A stretch of DNA of 64,000 bases from Aeromicrobium flavum (lineage in GTDB: Bacteria; Actinomycetota; Actinomycetes; Propionibacteriales; Nocardioidaceae). Below, piece after piece: positions 8,814 to 18,802 of this stretch. The notes below the pieces were generated by a model. It did no database searches. It was given only the letters and a program-made list of their open reading frames with translations, and had not been told where the DNA came from. The position numbers were made by a program, and so were the translations under genes. The DNA is taken from positions 40,150 to 104,149 of the forward strand of contig NZ_BJZQ01000012.1 in assembly GCF_007992115.1 (NCBI RefSeq). Reading direction: 5' to 3'. Position 1 is the stretch's first letter, and each line of letters opens with the position of its first letter.

Positions 8814-9271
8814 TGGGACGGCCGCAGAGCGTCGCGTTCCGGGCGCTCGACCGCCACGTCGTCGCCGGCCGGGCCGACGAGGCCGCGCTGTCCACGGCGT
8901 CGGGCACGCTGTCGTACGCCCAGCTGCTGCACGAGTCGGCGTCGCTGGCCGGCGGCCTGCGTGACCTCGGACTGCGTGCCGGGGCTCCGGTGCACCTGGA
9001 CGTGCCCGACCGCCACCTCTGGGTCGTCAGCGTGCTGGCGATCGTCCGCCTGGGCGCCGAGCCCGACCCCGACGCGTCGTTCACGATCACGGGCGATCCG
9101 GTCATGATCCGCGCCGCGGACGAGGAGTACGAGTTCGACCTGGTCCTGCGCGCGGGGCGCGTCGACCCGGCGCCCTCGTCCGTCCACGACGAGGGCGACT
9201 ACGGCGAGCGGATGGAGCGCCGGTTCGGCGACGTCCTGGCGACGCTGTTGCACGGTGGCACGCTGACCTGA
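8813..9271 (+). CDS. Stand-alone AMP-binding (acyl-adenylate synthetase) N-terminal fragment-like protein
   Basis: 152 residues. Residues 15-80 look like the beginning of an acyl-CoA synthetase/AMP ligase (S-G-T-L-S-Y-A-Q-L, then G-L-R-D-L-G-L-R-A-G, then V-S-V-L-A-I-V-R-L-G-A). The ATP-binding P-loop, the Y-T-S-G-T-T-like core and the C-terminal lid are all absent. The frame is intact and translationally coupled to the hydratase, so it is kept as a gene and not a pseudogene. An actinobacterial family (TIGR03089-like) has the same fold but is longer. It cannot adenylate a substrate alone; a binding role is possible. Confidence 0.7.
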   Translation: MGRPQSVAFRALDRHVVAGRADEAALSTASGTLSYAQLLHESASLAGGLRDLGLRAGAPVHLDVPDRHLWVVSVLAIVRLGAEPDPDASFTITGDPVMIRAADEEYEFDLVLRAGRVDPAPSSVHDEGDYGERMERRFGDVLATLLHGGTLT

Positions 9272-9272
9272 G

Positions 9273-9309
9273 CCGGTTCCGCCGCGAGGGTCCGCGGTTC
9301 GGCGGCCGG
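9273..9309. terminator. Possible terminator hairpin before dxr
   Basis: Arms 9273-9276 plus 9279-9284 pair with 9300-9305 plus 9306-9309 (ccgg and ccgccg against their complements, with a TT bulge). There is no T tract. It lies directly after the AMP-binding gene and just before the dxr -10 element. Confidence 0.4.
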
Positions 9310-9312
9310 TGC

Positions 9313-9318
9313 CACAAT
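9313..9318 (+). promoter_or_regulatory. -10 hexamer for dxr
   Basis: CACAAT, seven bases before ATG 9326, with no intervening ribosome binding site. Confidence 0.45.
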
Positions 9319-9325
9319 GGGCCCC

Positions 9326-10546
9326 ATGAGTTCGCGCGTGGTCGTTCTGGGCTCGACCGGGTCGATCGGCACGCAGGCGCTCGACCTGGTGCGAGCCAAT
9401 CCCGACCGGTTCGACGTGGTGGCGCTGGCCGCCGGGGGCGCCGATCCGTCGACCTTGGCGTCGCAGGCGCTCGAGTTCGGCGTCGAGGTCGTCGCCGTCG
9501 CCAATGCGACCGCCGCCCAGGACGTTCAGCTGGCCCTCTACGCCGAGGCGCAGCGCCGTGGCTGGTCGGCGGGGGAGTACCGGCTGCCGCGACTCCTCGC
9601 CGGGCCCGATGCCGCCGCCGAGGCCGCTCGCGTCCCCGCCGACACCGTGCTCAACGGCATGACCGGAGCGGTCGGCCTGCTGCCGACGCTCGCGGCGCTC
9701 GAGACCGGTGCCACGCTCGCGCTGGCCAACAAGGAGTCGCTGATCATCGGCGGCAGCCTGGTGCTCGACGCCGCGAAGCCGGGACAGCTCGTGCCCGTCG
9801 ACTCCGAGCACTCCGCCCTGGCGCAGGCCCTGCGCGGTGAGGACCCCGAGGACGTCCGCCGCCTGGTGCTGACCGCCAGCGGCGGCCCGTTCCGTGGCCG
9901 CACCCGCGACGAGCTCCGCGACGTGACGCCCGAGCAGGCCGCGGCCCACCCCACCTGGGACATGGGCCCGGTCATCACGATCAACTCGGCCACCCTCGTC
10001 AACAAGGGGCTCGAGGTCATCGAGGCGCACCTGCTGTTCGGGATCGAGTACGAGCGGATCGACGTCGTGGTGCACCCGACCTCCGTCGTGCACTCGATGG
10101 TCGAGTTCGTCGACGGATCGACCATGGCCCAGGCGTCCCCGCCCGACATGAGGCTGCCGATCGCCCTCGGCCTGTCCTGGCCCCGCCGCGTCCCCGGCGC
10201 GGTGCCCGCCTGCGACTGGACCTCGCCCACGGCGTGGGAGTTCTTCCCGCTCGACGAGACCGCCTTCCCGGCGATCTCCGTCGCGCGGCGGGCCGGCTCG
10301 TTCGGCCGCACGGCCCCGGCGGTGTTCAACGCCGCCAACGAGGTCTGCGTCGCCGCCTTCATGGCCGGCGACCTCGACTTCCTCGGCATCGTCGACACGG
10401 TCGCCGCCATCGTGGACGAGCACCTGGTCGATCCGGTGTGGGCCACCGGCGACCTGACCGTCGAGCGGGTCCTGGCCGCCGACGCCGCCGCGCGCGACCG
10501 CGCCCGCGAGGTCGTCGCCGGGCGCGCGGAGGTGACGAGCCGATGA
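9326..10546 (+). CDS. dxr: 1-deoxy-D-xylulose-5-phosphate reductoisomerase
   Basis: 406 residues. It converts DXP to 2-C-methyl-D-erythritol 4-phosphate with NADPH, the committed step of the MEP isoprenoid pathway. The N-terminal nucleotide fold begins [15 protein letters not shown] (about residue 135) and V-D-S-E-H-S (about 158) mark the metal and substrate site, and the flexible-loop H-P-T-W-D-M-G is present. ATG 9326 is preferred over the ATG nine bases upstream because the -10 element overlaps the latter. The stop overlaps the site-2 protease start. The gene order dxr - protease - ispG is conserved in actinobacteria. Confidence 0.97.
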   Translation: MSSRVVVLGSTGSIGTQALDLVRANPDRFDVVALAAGGADPSTLASQALEFGVEVVAVANATAAQDVQLALYAEAQRRGWSAGEYRLPRLLAGPDAAAEAARVPADTVLNGMTGAVGLLPTLAALETGATLALANKESLIIGGSLVLDAAKPGQLVPVDSEHSALAQALRGEDPEDVRRLVLTASGGPFRGRTRDELRDVTPEQAAAHPTWDMGPVITINSATLVNKGLEVIEAHLLFGIEYERIDVVVHPTSVVHSMVEFVDGSTMAQASPPDMRLPIALGLSWPRRVPGAVPACDWTSPTAWEFFPLDETAFPAISVARRAGSFGRTAPAVFNAANEVCVAAFMAGDLDFLGIVDTVAAIVDEHLVDPVWATGDLTVERVLAADAAARDRAREVVAGRAEVTSR

Positions 10547-11840
10547 TGTACGCGCTCGGCGTGATCGTCTTCCTCATCGGCGTGGCCGTCTCGATCGCGC
10601 TGCACGAGGTCGGGCACATGTGGCCGGCCAAGAGGTTCGGCGTCAAGGTCACCCAGTTCTTCGTCGGCTTCGGCCGCACCGTGTGGTCCGTCAAGCGGGG
10701 CGAGACCGAGTACGGGCTGAAGCTGATCCCGCTCGGTGGCTTCGTCAAGCTCGTCGGCATGCTGCCGCCCGAGCGCGAGGAGCGCGACCACGACGGGCAC
10801 CTCGTCGTGCGCTCCTCCAACACGGGCATGTTCACGCAGATGGCCACCGACGCACGGGCCGCCGAGTACGAGGACGTCGACCCGGCCGACGAGGACCGGC
10901 TGTTCTACCGCAGGCCGTGGTGGCAGAAGGTCATCGTGATGGCCGGCGGCCCGACGGTGAACCTGCTGATCGCCACGGTCCTGTTCGCGATCTCGTTCAT
11001 GGCGTTCGGGGTGCCCACGCCGACCACCACCGTCTCGCAGGTGTCCGACTGCGCCGTCACCGACGCCGAGGCCGGGCGCGCCTGCACGGACGCCGATCCG
11101 ATCACGCCCGCTCGGAAGGCCGGCCTCGAGCCCGGGGACGTGCTCACCACGTTCAACGGCGAGCGGCTCGACGACTGGACCGAGCTCACCACGCTGATCC
11201 GCCGCAACGGCGACCGCGAGGCCACGATCGGCTTCGAGCGCGACGGCACCGCCCAGCAGGTCACCGTCAACACCTCAGTACTGGCGCGTGCGTCGATCGA
11301 CGACCCCGAGCGGGTCGAGAACGTCGGCTTCCTCGGCGTCTCGCCGGAGTTCGTGACCGAGCGCCAGGGACCCCTCTTCGTGGTCGACCAGATGGGCGAG
11401 ATGATCGGCGCCACCGCCAACGCGCTGGTGCACCTGCCGGTGCGCATGGTCGGCGTCGTCCAGGCCGCGTTCGGCGCCGAGCGGGAGGCGGACGGCCCGG
11501 TCAGCGTCGTGGGCGCCAGCCGCGTGGCGGGCGAGCTCGTGACGTACGACGACCCGACCTGGGGCGAGCGCGCGCAGCGCATCATCAGCCTGCTGGCGAG
11601 CCTGAACCTGTTCCTGTGGCTGTTCAACCTGATCCCGCTGCTGCCGCTCGACGGCGGCCACATCGCCGGGGCCCTCTGGGAGCAGCTCCGTCGCACGTTC
11701 GCGCGCCTGCGCGGACGGCCCGATCCGGGCTTCGTCGATGTCGCCAAGATGCTGCCCGTGGCCTACGTCGTGGGGGTCCTCCTTATAGTCATGGGTGTGG
11801 TCCTGATCTATGCCGACATCGTCAATCCGGTGAGAATCTC

Positions 11841-11844
<4 letters not shown>
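10543..11844 (+). CDS. Site-2 intramembrane metalloprotease (RseP/Rip1 family)
   Basis: 433 residues. The zinc motif H-E-V-G-H (residues 21-25) sits in the first membrane helix and the second active-site motif P-L-L-P-L-D-G-G-H in the third. A PDZ domain lies between them ([12 protein letters not shown], about residues 185-195). Four membrane segments are visible. An acidic insertion near residues 80-120 precedes [12 protein letters not shown]. The mycobacterial homologue Rip1 cleaves anti-sigma factors. The start overlaps the dxr stop and the stop overlaps ispG (GTGA), so the three genes form an operon. Confidence 0.95.
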
Positions 11845-12992
<1,148 letters not shown>

Positions 12993-13022
12993 CGGAGCCG
13001 TGTCGCCCACCGGACCGCCGGT

Positions 13023-13028
13023 TACGCT
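13023..13028 (+). promoter_or_regulatory. -10 hexamer for DUF4081 acetyltransferase gene
   Basis: TACGCT, six bases before ATG 13035, with no ribosome binding site in the gap. Confidence 0.5.
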
Positions 13029-13034
13029 TTTCCC

Positions 13035-13901
13035 ATGACTGAGGTCTGCGACACACCCGCAGCGACGTCCTCGTACGTGAGGCCGTTGGGGCGGGCCGAC
13101 CTCGAGCTCATCCACGAGGTCCTCGAGCGCGAGCCGCTCGTCGACATGTTCGTGCGCCACCGGGTCGACTCCACCCGCCTCGACCGTCGGTGGTTCGGGG
13201 CCGAGCTGTGGGGCTACTTCGAGGACGGTGCGGCGGTGTCGCTGCTGCACGTCGGCGCCAACGTCGTCCCGGCGCAGGCCACGCCGGCCGCGATCGAGGC
13301 CTTCGGCAGCCGCTTGCTCTCACACGGTCACAAGCCCAGCTCGCTGGTCGGCCCCGCCCGGGCCGTGCTGCCGCTGTGGGACCTCGTCAAGGACGCGTGG
13401 GGCCCGGCGCGGTCGCCGCGTCCGGCGCAGCCCTTCATGGTGCTCAAGCACGACAGCGACGTCCCGCTCGACCCGCGGGTCAAGCCGGTGCGGATCGACC
13501 AGGTCGACACCCTCTACCCCGCGTGCGTGGCGATGTTCACCGAGGAGGTCGGCGTCCACCCCGAGTCGGTCGGCTCGCCGAGCGGCTACCGGGCCCGGGT
13601 CACGCAGCTCGTGTCGATGGGCTGGTCCTACGCGATCATCGAGAACGACACCGTCCTGTTCAAGACCGAGGTCGGCGCCGCGACCGACACCGGGTGCCAG
13701 CTCCAGGGCGTCTGGGTGCACCCCGACCTGCGCGGCACCGGCGTCGCCGCCCCCGCCCTGGCCTCGGTGATCCGGCAGGTGCGCCGCTCGGTGGCCCCGT
13801 CGGTCACGCTCTACGTCAACGAGCACAACACGCCCGCCCGGCGCGCCTACGAGAACGTCGGCTTCCGCCAGGTCGAGACGTTCGCCTCGATCCTGCTCTG
13901 A
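13035..13901 (+). CDS. DUF4081-containing GNAT family N-acetyltransferase
   Basis: 288 residues. The N-terminal half (about 15-130) matches the DUF4081 module that precedes a GNAT domain in actinobacteria (L-G-R-A-D-L-E-L-I-H-E, W-G-Y-F-E-D-G). The C-terminal GNAT fold carries the acetyl-CoA loop in G-V-W-V-H-P-D-L-R-G-T-G-V-A and ends with N-T-P-A-R-R-A-Y-E-N-V-G-F, the usual GNAT C-terminus. The same gene follows ispG in mycobacteria (Rv2867c-like). The acceptor substrate is unknown. Confidence 0.9.
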   Translation: MTEVCDTPAATSSYVRPLGRADLELIHEVLEREPLVDMFVRHRVDSTRLDRRWFGAELWGYFEDGAAVSLLHVGANVVPAQATPAAIEAFGSRLLSHGHKPSSLVGPARAVLPLWDLVKDAWGPARSPRPAQPFMVLKHDSDVPLDPRVKPVRIDQVDTLYPACVAMFTEEVGVHPESVGSPSGYRARVTQLVSMGWSYAIIENDTVLFKTEVGAATDTGCQLQGVWVHPDLRGTGVAAPALASVIRQVRRSVAPSVTLYVNEHNTPARRAYENVGFRQVETFASILL

Positions 13902-13930
13902 CCCGCACCGCCCCCACCGGAAGAAGACCC

Positions 13931-14305
13931 ATGTCCCGTCGCACCGACCTGGCGCTCGTCGCCGTCCCGTTCGCCGTCTCCGGTGTCATCCACCTGGTCC
14001 GGCCCCGGGTCTTCGAGGCGATCGTGCCCAGGTTCCTGCCCCGTCACCGCGAGCTCGTCCTGGCCTCGGGCGTGGCGGAGCTCGTCTGCGCGGCGGCCGT
14101 CGTGGCGCCGCGCACCCGGCGGGTGGGGGCGCTGGCGTCCGCCGGACTCCTCGCCGCCGTGTTCCCCGCCAACGTGCAGATGGCCGCCGACGTGGTCCGC
14201 AGCCGGCGCGCCTCGCCGGCGTACAAGGCCGGCGTCGTGGCACGGCTGCCGCTGCAGTGGCCGCTCATCCGGGCGGCCCTGAGCCTGGCGCGCGCCAGCC
14301 GATAA
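13931..14305 (+). CDS. Small DoxX-like membrane protein
   Basis: 124 residues with four hydrophobic stretches (about 8-24, 42-60, 66-84 and 104-118). The motif F-A-V-S-G-V-I-H-L near the N-terminus and F-P-A-N-V-Q-M-A later are typical of DoxX-family/MauE-like small integral membrane proteins. ATG 13931 follows a GGAAGAAG ribosome binding site eight bases upstream. It probably shares the transcript of the acetyltransferase gene, 29 bases upstream. Its function is not known. Confidence 0.8.
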   Translation: MSRRTDLALVAVPFAVSGVIHLVRPRVFEAIVPRFLPRHRELVLASGVAELVCAAAVVAPRTRRVGALASAGLLAAVFPANVQMAADVVRSRRASPAYKAGVVARLPLQWPLIRAALSLARASR

Positions 14306-14308
14306 CCT
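14303..14308 (+). promoter_or_regulatory. -10 hexamer for proS, overlapping the upstream stop codon
   Basis: TAACCT, whose first three bases are the TAA stop of the DoxX-like gene. It lies six bases before the proS ATG with no ribosome binding site. Confidence 0.6.
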
Positions 14309-14314
14309 CGTGCC

Positions 14315-16057
14315 ATGCGCATGAGCCAGCTGTTCCTCCGTACCCTGCGCGACGATCCCGCCGATGCCGAGGTGCCGAGCCACAAGCTGCTCGTCCGCGC
14401 CGGCTACGTCCGTCGCGTCGCCCCCGGCATCTACTCGTGGCTGCCGCTGGGCCTGCGGGTGCTGGCCAAGGTCGAGGCGATCGTCCGTGAGGAGATGGCC
14501 GCGATCGGCGGCCAGGAGGTGCGCTTCCCCGCGCTGCTGCCGCGCGACCCGTACGAGGCGACCGACCGCTGGACCGAGTACGGCGACAACCTCTTCCGGC
14601 TCAAGGACCGTCGCGGCAACGACATGCTGCTCGGCCCGACGCACGAGGAGATGTTCACGCTGCTGGTCAAGGACCTGTTCGGCTCCTACAAGGACCTGCC
14701 GGCGGTCCTCTACCAGATCCAGACGAAGTACCGCGACGAGGCGCGTCCGCGCGCGGGCATCCTGCGCGGCCGCGAGTTCATCATGAAGGACTCGTACTCG
14801 TTCGACGTCACCGACGAGGGACTCGAGCAGGCCTACCAGGCGCATCGCGCCGCCTACATCCGGATCTTCGACCGGCTGGGCTTCGACTACGTCATCGTGA
14901 AGGCCGACTCCGGCGCGATGGGCGGCTCGGCCAGCGACGAGTTCCTCGCGGTGCTCGAGACCGGCGAGGACACCTTCGTCCGGTCGCCCGGCGGCTACGC
15001 TGCGAACGTCGAGGCGGTCACCACGGTCGTTCCCGACGCGATCGCCTTCGACGGACTGCCGGCGGCGCACGCCGAGCAGACGCCCGACACCCCCACCATC
15101 GAGACGCTCGTCGCCCACGCCAACGCCGCGTTCCCGCGCGACGACCGCCCGTGGACCGGTGCCGACACGCTCAAGAACGTCCTCATCATGCTGCGCCACC
15201 CCGACGGCTCCACCGAGCCGCTGGCGATCGGCCTGCCCGGCGACCGCGAGGTCGACGCCAAGCGGCTCGAGGTGCAGGTGTCGCCGGCCGAGGTCGAGCC
15301 CTTCGGCGAGGAGGACTTCGCCCGGTACCCCGACCTGGCCAAGGGCTACATCGGTCCGGGCGTGCTGGGCACCGAGAACGCCACCGGCATCCGCTACCTC
15401 ACCGACCCGCGGGTGGTCGACGGCACCAGCTGGATCACCGGCGCCGACGTCCACGGCTCGCACGTCTTCGACCTGGTCGCCGGCCGCGACTTCACGTCCG
15501 ACGGCACGATCGAGGCAGCCGAGGTGCGCGCCGGCGATCCCGCGCCCGACGGCTCGGGTCCGCTCGAGCTCGCCCGCGGCATGGAGATGGGCCACATCTT
15601 CCAGCTCGGCCGCAAGTACGCCGAGCGGCTGGGACTGCAGGTGCTCGACGAGAACGGCAAGCTCGTCACGGTCACGATGGGCTCCTACGGAGTCGGCGTC
15701 TCGCGCGCCGTCGCCGCAGTGGTCGAGGGATCGTACGACGAGCTCGGCATCGTGTGGCCGAAGGAGGTCGCGCCGTTCGACGTGCACCTCGTGGTGGCGG
15801 GCAAGGCTCCCGAGCTGTTCGAGGGTGCCGACGGCATCGTCGCCGACCTCGAGGCCGCCGGCCTGGATGTGCTCTACGACGACCGGCCCAAGATGTCGCC
15901 CGGCGTGAAGTTCAAGGACGCTGAGCTGATCGGCGTGCCGACGATCGTCGTGGTGGGCAAGGGCCTGGCCGACGGCGTCGTCGAGGTCAAGGACCGCGCC
16001 ACCGGCGAGCGCCGCGACGTGGCCGTGGCCGACCTGGTCGCCACGCTGACGGCCTGA
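14315..16057 (+). CDS. proS: Prolyl-tRNA synthetase
   Basis: 580 residues, the bacterial (ProS type 1) length with an inserted editing domain. Class II motif 2 is in [10 protein letters not shown] (about residue 140) and the nearby [11 protein letters not shown]. Motif 3 is in [10 protein letters not shown] (about 455). The region between about 225 and 400 is the INS deacylase that clears alanyl-tRNA(Pro). The C-terminal anticodon-binding domain ends the protein. It starts at ATG 14315, followed at once by a second Met (M-R-M-S-Q), with a leaderless-type promoter. Confidence 0.97.
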   Translation: MRMSQLFLRTLRDDPADAEVPSHKLLVRAGYVRRVAPGIYSWLPLGLRVLAKVEAIVREEMAAIGGQEVRFPALLPRDPYEATDRWTEYGDNLFRLKDRRGNDMLLGPTHEEMFTLLVKDLFGSYKDLPAVLYQIQTKYRDEARPRAGILRGREFIMKDSYSFDVTDEGLEQAYQAHRAAYIRIFDRLGFDYVIVKADSGAMGGSASDEFLAVLETGEDTFVRSPGGYAANVEAVTTVVPDAIAFDGLPAAHAEQTPDTPTIETLVAHANAAFPRDDRPWTGADTLKNVLIMLRHPDGSTEPLAIGLPGDREVDAKRLEVQVSPAEVEPFGEEDFARYPDLAKGYIGPGVLGTENATGIRYLTDPRVVDGTSWITGADVHGSHVFDLVAGRDFTSDGTIEAAEVRAGDPAPDGSGPLELARGMEMGHIFQLGRKYAERLGLQVLDENGKLVTVTMGSYGVGVSRAVAAVVEGSYDELGIVWPKEVAPFDVHLVVAGKAPELFEGADGIVADLEAAGLDVLYDDRPKMSPGVKFKDAELIGVPTIVVVGKGLADGVVEVKDRATGERRDVAVADLVATLTA

Positions 16058-16153
16058 GCTCCGCCTCCGGCGGACGAGATGTGTAGCGTTGGCCACCCGT
16101 TTTCCGGGGATTTCCGTGGAATTCAGTGGAGAACGCCACACATCTCGCGTGCG
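16058..16153. repeat. 96-bp inverted-repeat element, copy A
   Basis: It begins immediately after the proS stop. It contains a short perfect hairpin (16060-16065 against 16069-16074, loop tcc) and then a 16-bp inverted repeat with one mismatch (16075-16090, cgagatgtgtagcgtt, against 16132-16147). Copy B at 17323-17418 has exactly the same length, identical ends (about 31 bases on the left with one change, 16 on the right) and a diverged centre. It may serve as a terminator for proS; the duplication suggests a small mobile or REP-like element. Confidence 0.8.
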
Positions 16154-16183
16154 TGGGATTGACAGCCCCCGGACGATGGATCG

Positions 16184-17317
16184 GTGAAGCGACTCGCCGC
16201 CGTCCTGCTCGTGCTCACGCTCGCGGGCGCCTGCACGACGAAGGTTGAACCAGGCGCTACGGGCCCCACAGTGCTGACGATCAACGACGCGACGCCGGTG
16301 CTGACGGTGGGGGAGGACTACGACGTCGTCACCCGGGTCCCCGCGGAACTCGACGGGCGCGCCGCCTCGCTCGTGGGGTGGACCACCGATGGCACGGAGA
16401 TCCACCAGCGTCACGCGCACAGCGCCGACGGCGACGCGACGGGCGGCGACCCGTATGCAGTGGCTCTCGTGGCGCGCGATCCGAGGACGGGCCGCACCAC
16501 GGTGCTCTCGGACCGCGCGCGGCGCCAGGGCCCGGTGGCGCGCGACCGGCTCCCCGGGAACGCGCTCCAGATACTGTCGGCCGTGGTCGAGCGTGACCTC
16601 GTCGTCTGGATCGAGGCGCGGAGCACCCGCATGTCCGGCAACCTGTACGTCCGCGACATGGCCACCGGCGTCGAGCGACGTCTCGTCCGCTCGGTCGCCC
16701 GCGCGGACGCGTCGCCCGTCATCCACGACGGTCATGTGTACTTCGTCGGGGTGGATGGGGACGATCTCGACGCGGCGCCCGCGAGGACCTCGGTGTACCG
16801 GGTGCCGGCCGACGGCTCGGGCGAGCCGAAGCCCGTGGCGCCGGGCGCGTCCGCGGTGTTCGGCGACAGGTCGCCGGTCCCGAGCACGCCCAAGGACGTG
16901 CTCACGGTGGCCTTCGCCGATCGCGTCGTGGACTGGGACGTCGAGCGGGGCGCCGAAGGTGAGATCGACGGCACGGAGCTGGCGGCCGACTGCGGCGCTT
17001 CGGCCGGCGAGGGCGTCAGGGTCGTCTGCGCCGGGTCGCCACAGGAGCTGACGATCGACACGGGCGACGAGCGCTTCGTGGTCGAGGGTGCCCGAGGGAG
17101 GTTCGCCTGGCCGCAGGCGAACGGCCGATGGGTGATGTTCACGGTCGACGACGACAGCCGCCAGACCCAGTACGTGTTCGACCTCGAGCGCGAGAAGCTG
17201 CTGCAGGTGCCCGCGACCCGGAACCTGCGAGGCCTGCACACCCGCTCGTTCTCCCTGGCCGTGCTCGGCAGCTGGGAGCCCGACGCGACCGAGCCCGTGA
17301 TCGAACTCCGTCGCTGA
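16184..17317 (+). CDS. Predicted lipoprotein with beta-propeller-like repeats
   Basis: 377 residues from GTG 16184. A lipoprotein signal peptide (K-R then a hydrophobic core, L-A-G-A-C with lipid-modified Cys at about 17) targets it to the outer face of the membrane. The mature part has several tryptophan/aspartate-containing beta repeats (V-G-W-T-T-D-G, L-Y-V-R-D-M-A-T-G-V-E-R-R, V-Y-R-V-P-A-D-G-S-G) resembling a TolB-like propeller, with no catalytic motif. A TTGACA lies at 16159-16164 without a clear -10. It is framed by the two 96-bp elements and stands alone between proS and convergent genes, so it may be a later arrival. I do not recognise a characterised homologue. Confidence 0.8.
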   Translation: MKRLAAVLLVLTLAGACTTKVEPGATGPTVLTINDATPVLTVGEDYDVVTRVPAELDGRAASLVGWTTDGTEIHQRHAHSADGDATGGDPYAVALVARDPRTGRTTVLSDRARRQGPVARDRLPGNALQILSAVVERDLVVWIEARSTRMSGNLYVRDMATGVERRLVRSVARADASPVIHDGHVYFVGVDGDDLDAAPARTSVYRVPADGSGEPKPVAPGASAVFGDRSPVPSTPKDVLTVAFADRVVDWDVERGAEGEIDGTELAADCGASAGEGVRVVCAGSPQELTIDTGDERFVVEGARGRFAWPQANGRWVMFTVDDDSRQTQYVFDLEREKLLQVPATRNLRGLHTRSFSLAVLGSWEPDATEPVIELRR

Positions 17318-17322
17318 CCTGC

Positions 17323-17418
17323 GCTCCGCCTCCGGCGGACCAGATGTGTAGCGCTCTCCACCCGGAAACCCTGGATCTGACGAGAATCGAGTGGGTACCG
17401 CGACACATCTCGCGTGCG
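17323..17418. repeat. 96-bp inverted-repeat element, copy B
   Basis: Second copy of the element at 16058. The short hairpin is 17325-17330 against 17334-17339. The outer arms agatgtgt (17342-17349) and acacatct (17403-17410) extend inward by gcg/cgc after a one-base mismatch at the same place as in copy A. It starts five bases after the lipoprotein stop and ends 28 bases before the stop of the convergent minus-strand gene. Confidence 0.8.
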
Positions 17419-17446
17419 GAGGCGCGAGCAGCGGGACCGGGCGCGG

Positions 17447-17854
17447 TCAGTCCAGGCCGGGGAACGGCTCGGGGGCGGCGCCCCAGCGCACCTGCGCCAG
17501 TGCGGCGGTCCGGAGGCCGCGCACGGCTCGGTCGCGGGCCTTCTCGGTGGTCTCGGGCACGAGACGGACGCACGCGGCGGCGATCCGCGACTCGACGTCC
17601 TGCACGAGCACGCGGCCCGCGGCGGCATCGCGAGGGTCGGGCACGTCGTAGGCCGCGGCGGTGCCGACGGGCCGACCGCCGAGTGACGTGACGACGGCGC
17701 GGAGCCGGTCGCGCGTCGTGCGATGCGCGGCCAGCTCCTTCCGCGCGGCGTCGGCGAGATCGGGGAAGCGGGCGCCCACGAGTCCCAGGACCCAGATCGC
17801 CTCGTGCTCCAGGGCCAGCCAGCGCTGCGTGAGACGCAGCTCGATGTCGCTCAT
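17447..17854 (-). CDS. Ferritin-like DUF4439 protein
   Basis: 135 residues, mostly helical. It resembles the DUF4439 ferritin-like family (A-L-E-H-E-A-I-W-V-L-G near residue 15, then A-H-R-T-T-R-D-R-L, then A-A-A-Y-D-V-P). Actinobacteria keep this gene next to rimP/nusA. The Glu-x-x-His pattern for a di-iron site is only partly visible, so metal binding is uncertain. It overlaps the upstream gene by ATGA and is translated after it. Confidence 0.8.
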   Translation of the reverse strand: MSDIELRLTQRWLALEHEAIWVLGLVGARFPDLADAARKELAAHRTTRDRLRAVVTSLGGRPVGTAAAYDVPDPRDAAAGRVLVQDVESRIAAACVRLVPETTEKARDRAVRGLRTAALAQVRWGAAPEPFPGLD

Positions 17855-18264
17855 GCCAGCGTCTCCGCCTGCGCGAGACCGGCCGCGAGGGACGCCAGCA
17901 CCTGAGCGAACTCGGGGGAGATCGCCGCACGCGCGTCGGTGGCCCGGTGGCCGGCCGCGGTCCGCAGGGACCGGGCGAGGTCGCCGGTGGCGGTGCGTGA
18001 CCCGGGGATGGCTCCCAGCTGCTCGAGCTGAGCGCTGAGCAGGTCGACCACGGGGGCGTTGCCGGTGCCGCGGGCGACCGCCAGCACGCGCTGCTGGTCG
18101 TCGACCACGGCCTTCATCAGCGACGTGTCCTCGGGGCGGGGGAGGTGCTTCGGCTTCGCCCCCACCGCGCGCAGGGCGTCGTCGAACGTGTCGGTGGCGA
18201 ACAGCCCGGCCAGCGCCACCGCGGTGCCGCCGGCGGCGACCAGGACGACGCGACGGCTGCTCAC
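17851..18264 (-). CDS. Exported or membrane-anchored hypothetical protein
   Basis: 137 residues from GTG 18264. An S-R-R-V-V-L N-terminus plus a hydrophobic stretch (about 6-22) looks like a signal anchor or Tat-like signal without a clear cleavage site. The remainder is a helical, charged domain. It is coupled to the DUF4439 gene and divergent from rimP. The pair equals the conserved, uncharacterised genes upstream of rimP in mycobacteria (around Rv2843/Rv2844) by position; sequence identity was not tested. Confidence 0.65.
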   Translation of the reverse strand: MSSRRVVLVAAGGTAVALAGLFATDTFDDALRAVGAKPKHLPRPEDTSLMKAVVDDQQRVLAVARGTGNAPVVDLLSAQLEQLGAIPGSRTATGDLARSLRTAAGHRATDARAAISPEFAQVLASLAAGLAQAETLA

Positions 18265-18295
18265 GACCGCAGACTACCGACCGCACCGGCTTCGG

Positions 18296-18301
18296 TAAGG
18301 T
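18296..18301 (+). promoter_or_regulatory. -10 hexamer for the rimP-nusA operon
   Basis: TAAGGT. It is followed by a leader of about 30 bases and a proper ribosome binding site (agaggag, 18326-18332) before ATG 18338. Unlike most promoters here, this transcript has a leader. Confidence 0.5.
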
Positions 18302-18337
18302 GGGGTCTTCACGGACCACAACTGAAGAGGAGCACCG

Positions 18338-18802
18338 ATGACGACCCCCATCATCGACCGGATCTCGAGTCTTCTCGAGCCCGTCACCTCGTCCCTGGGG
18401 CTGGACCTCGACGAGGTCGAGCTGGTGGGCAAGGCCGAGCGTCGTCGCCTCCTCATCGCCGTCGACCGCGACGGCGGCGTCGGCATCGACCAGGTCGCCG
18501 AGGCCACGCGTGCCATCTCCGCCGCGCTCGACGAGTCCGACGTGATGGGGGAGTCCCCCTACACGCTCGAGGTCGCGTCGCGCGGCGTCGACCGCCCGCT
18601 GGTGTCTCCTCGACACTGGCGGCGCAACGCCGGCCGCGTCGTCGCCGTCGAGCTGGTCGACGGCGAGCGCTTCGAGGCCCGCATCCGCGCCAGCGACGAC
18701 GCGGGCGTCGACCTGGCCATCCAGGGTGAGGTCACCCGCTTCCCGTACGACGAGATCGTCAAGGCCGTCGTCCAGATCGAGCTGAACCGGAAGGACGTCT
18801 GA
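18338..18802 (+). CDS. rimP: Ribosome maturation factor RimP
   Basis: 154 residues, family-typical. It helps the late assembly of the 30S subunit. The N-terminal alpha/beta domain has L-G-L-D-L-D-E-V-E-L and the conserved Y-T-L-E-V-A-S-R-G-V-D-R-P-L (about 80-95), followed by the small SH3-like C-terminal barrel. It has a good ribosome binding site (agaggagcacc) and overlaps nusA by TGATG. Confidence 0.95.
   Translation: MTTPIIDRISSLLEPVTSSLGLDLDEVELVGKAERRRLLIAVDRDGGVGIDQVAEATRAISAALDESDVMGESPYTLEVASRGVDRPLVSPRHWRRNAGRVVAVELVDGERFEARIRASDDAGVDLAIQGEVTRFPYDEIVKAVVQIELNRKDV

Noticed and set aside
8813..9271. Pseudogene call for the AMP-binding fragment
   Set aside because: No internal stop or frameshift, coupled start and normal codon bias; kept as a short gene.
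13847..17239. Minus-strand open frame of 1130 codons opposite the acetyltransferase, proS and the lipoprotein gene
   Set aside because: Its residues (Arg, His, Asp, Gly, Val rich) are the complement of strongly GC-biased codons of real plus-strand genes; no domain is seen.
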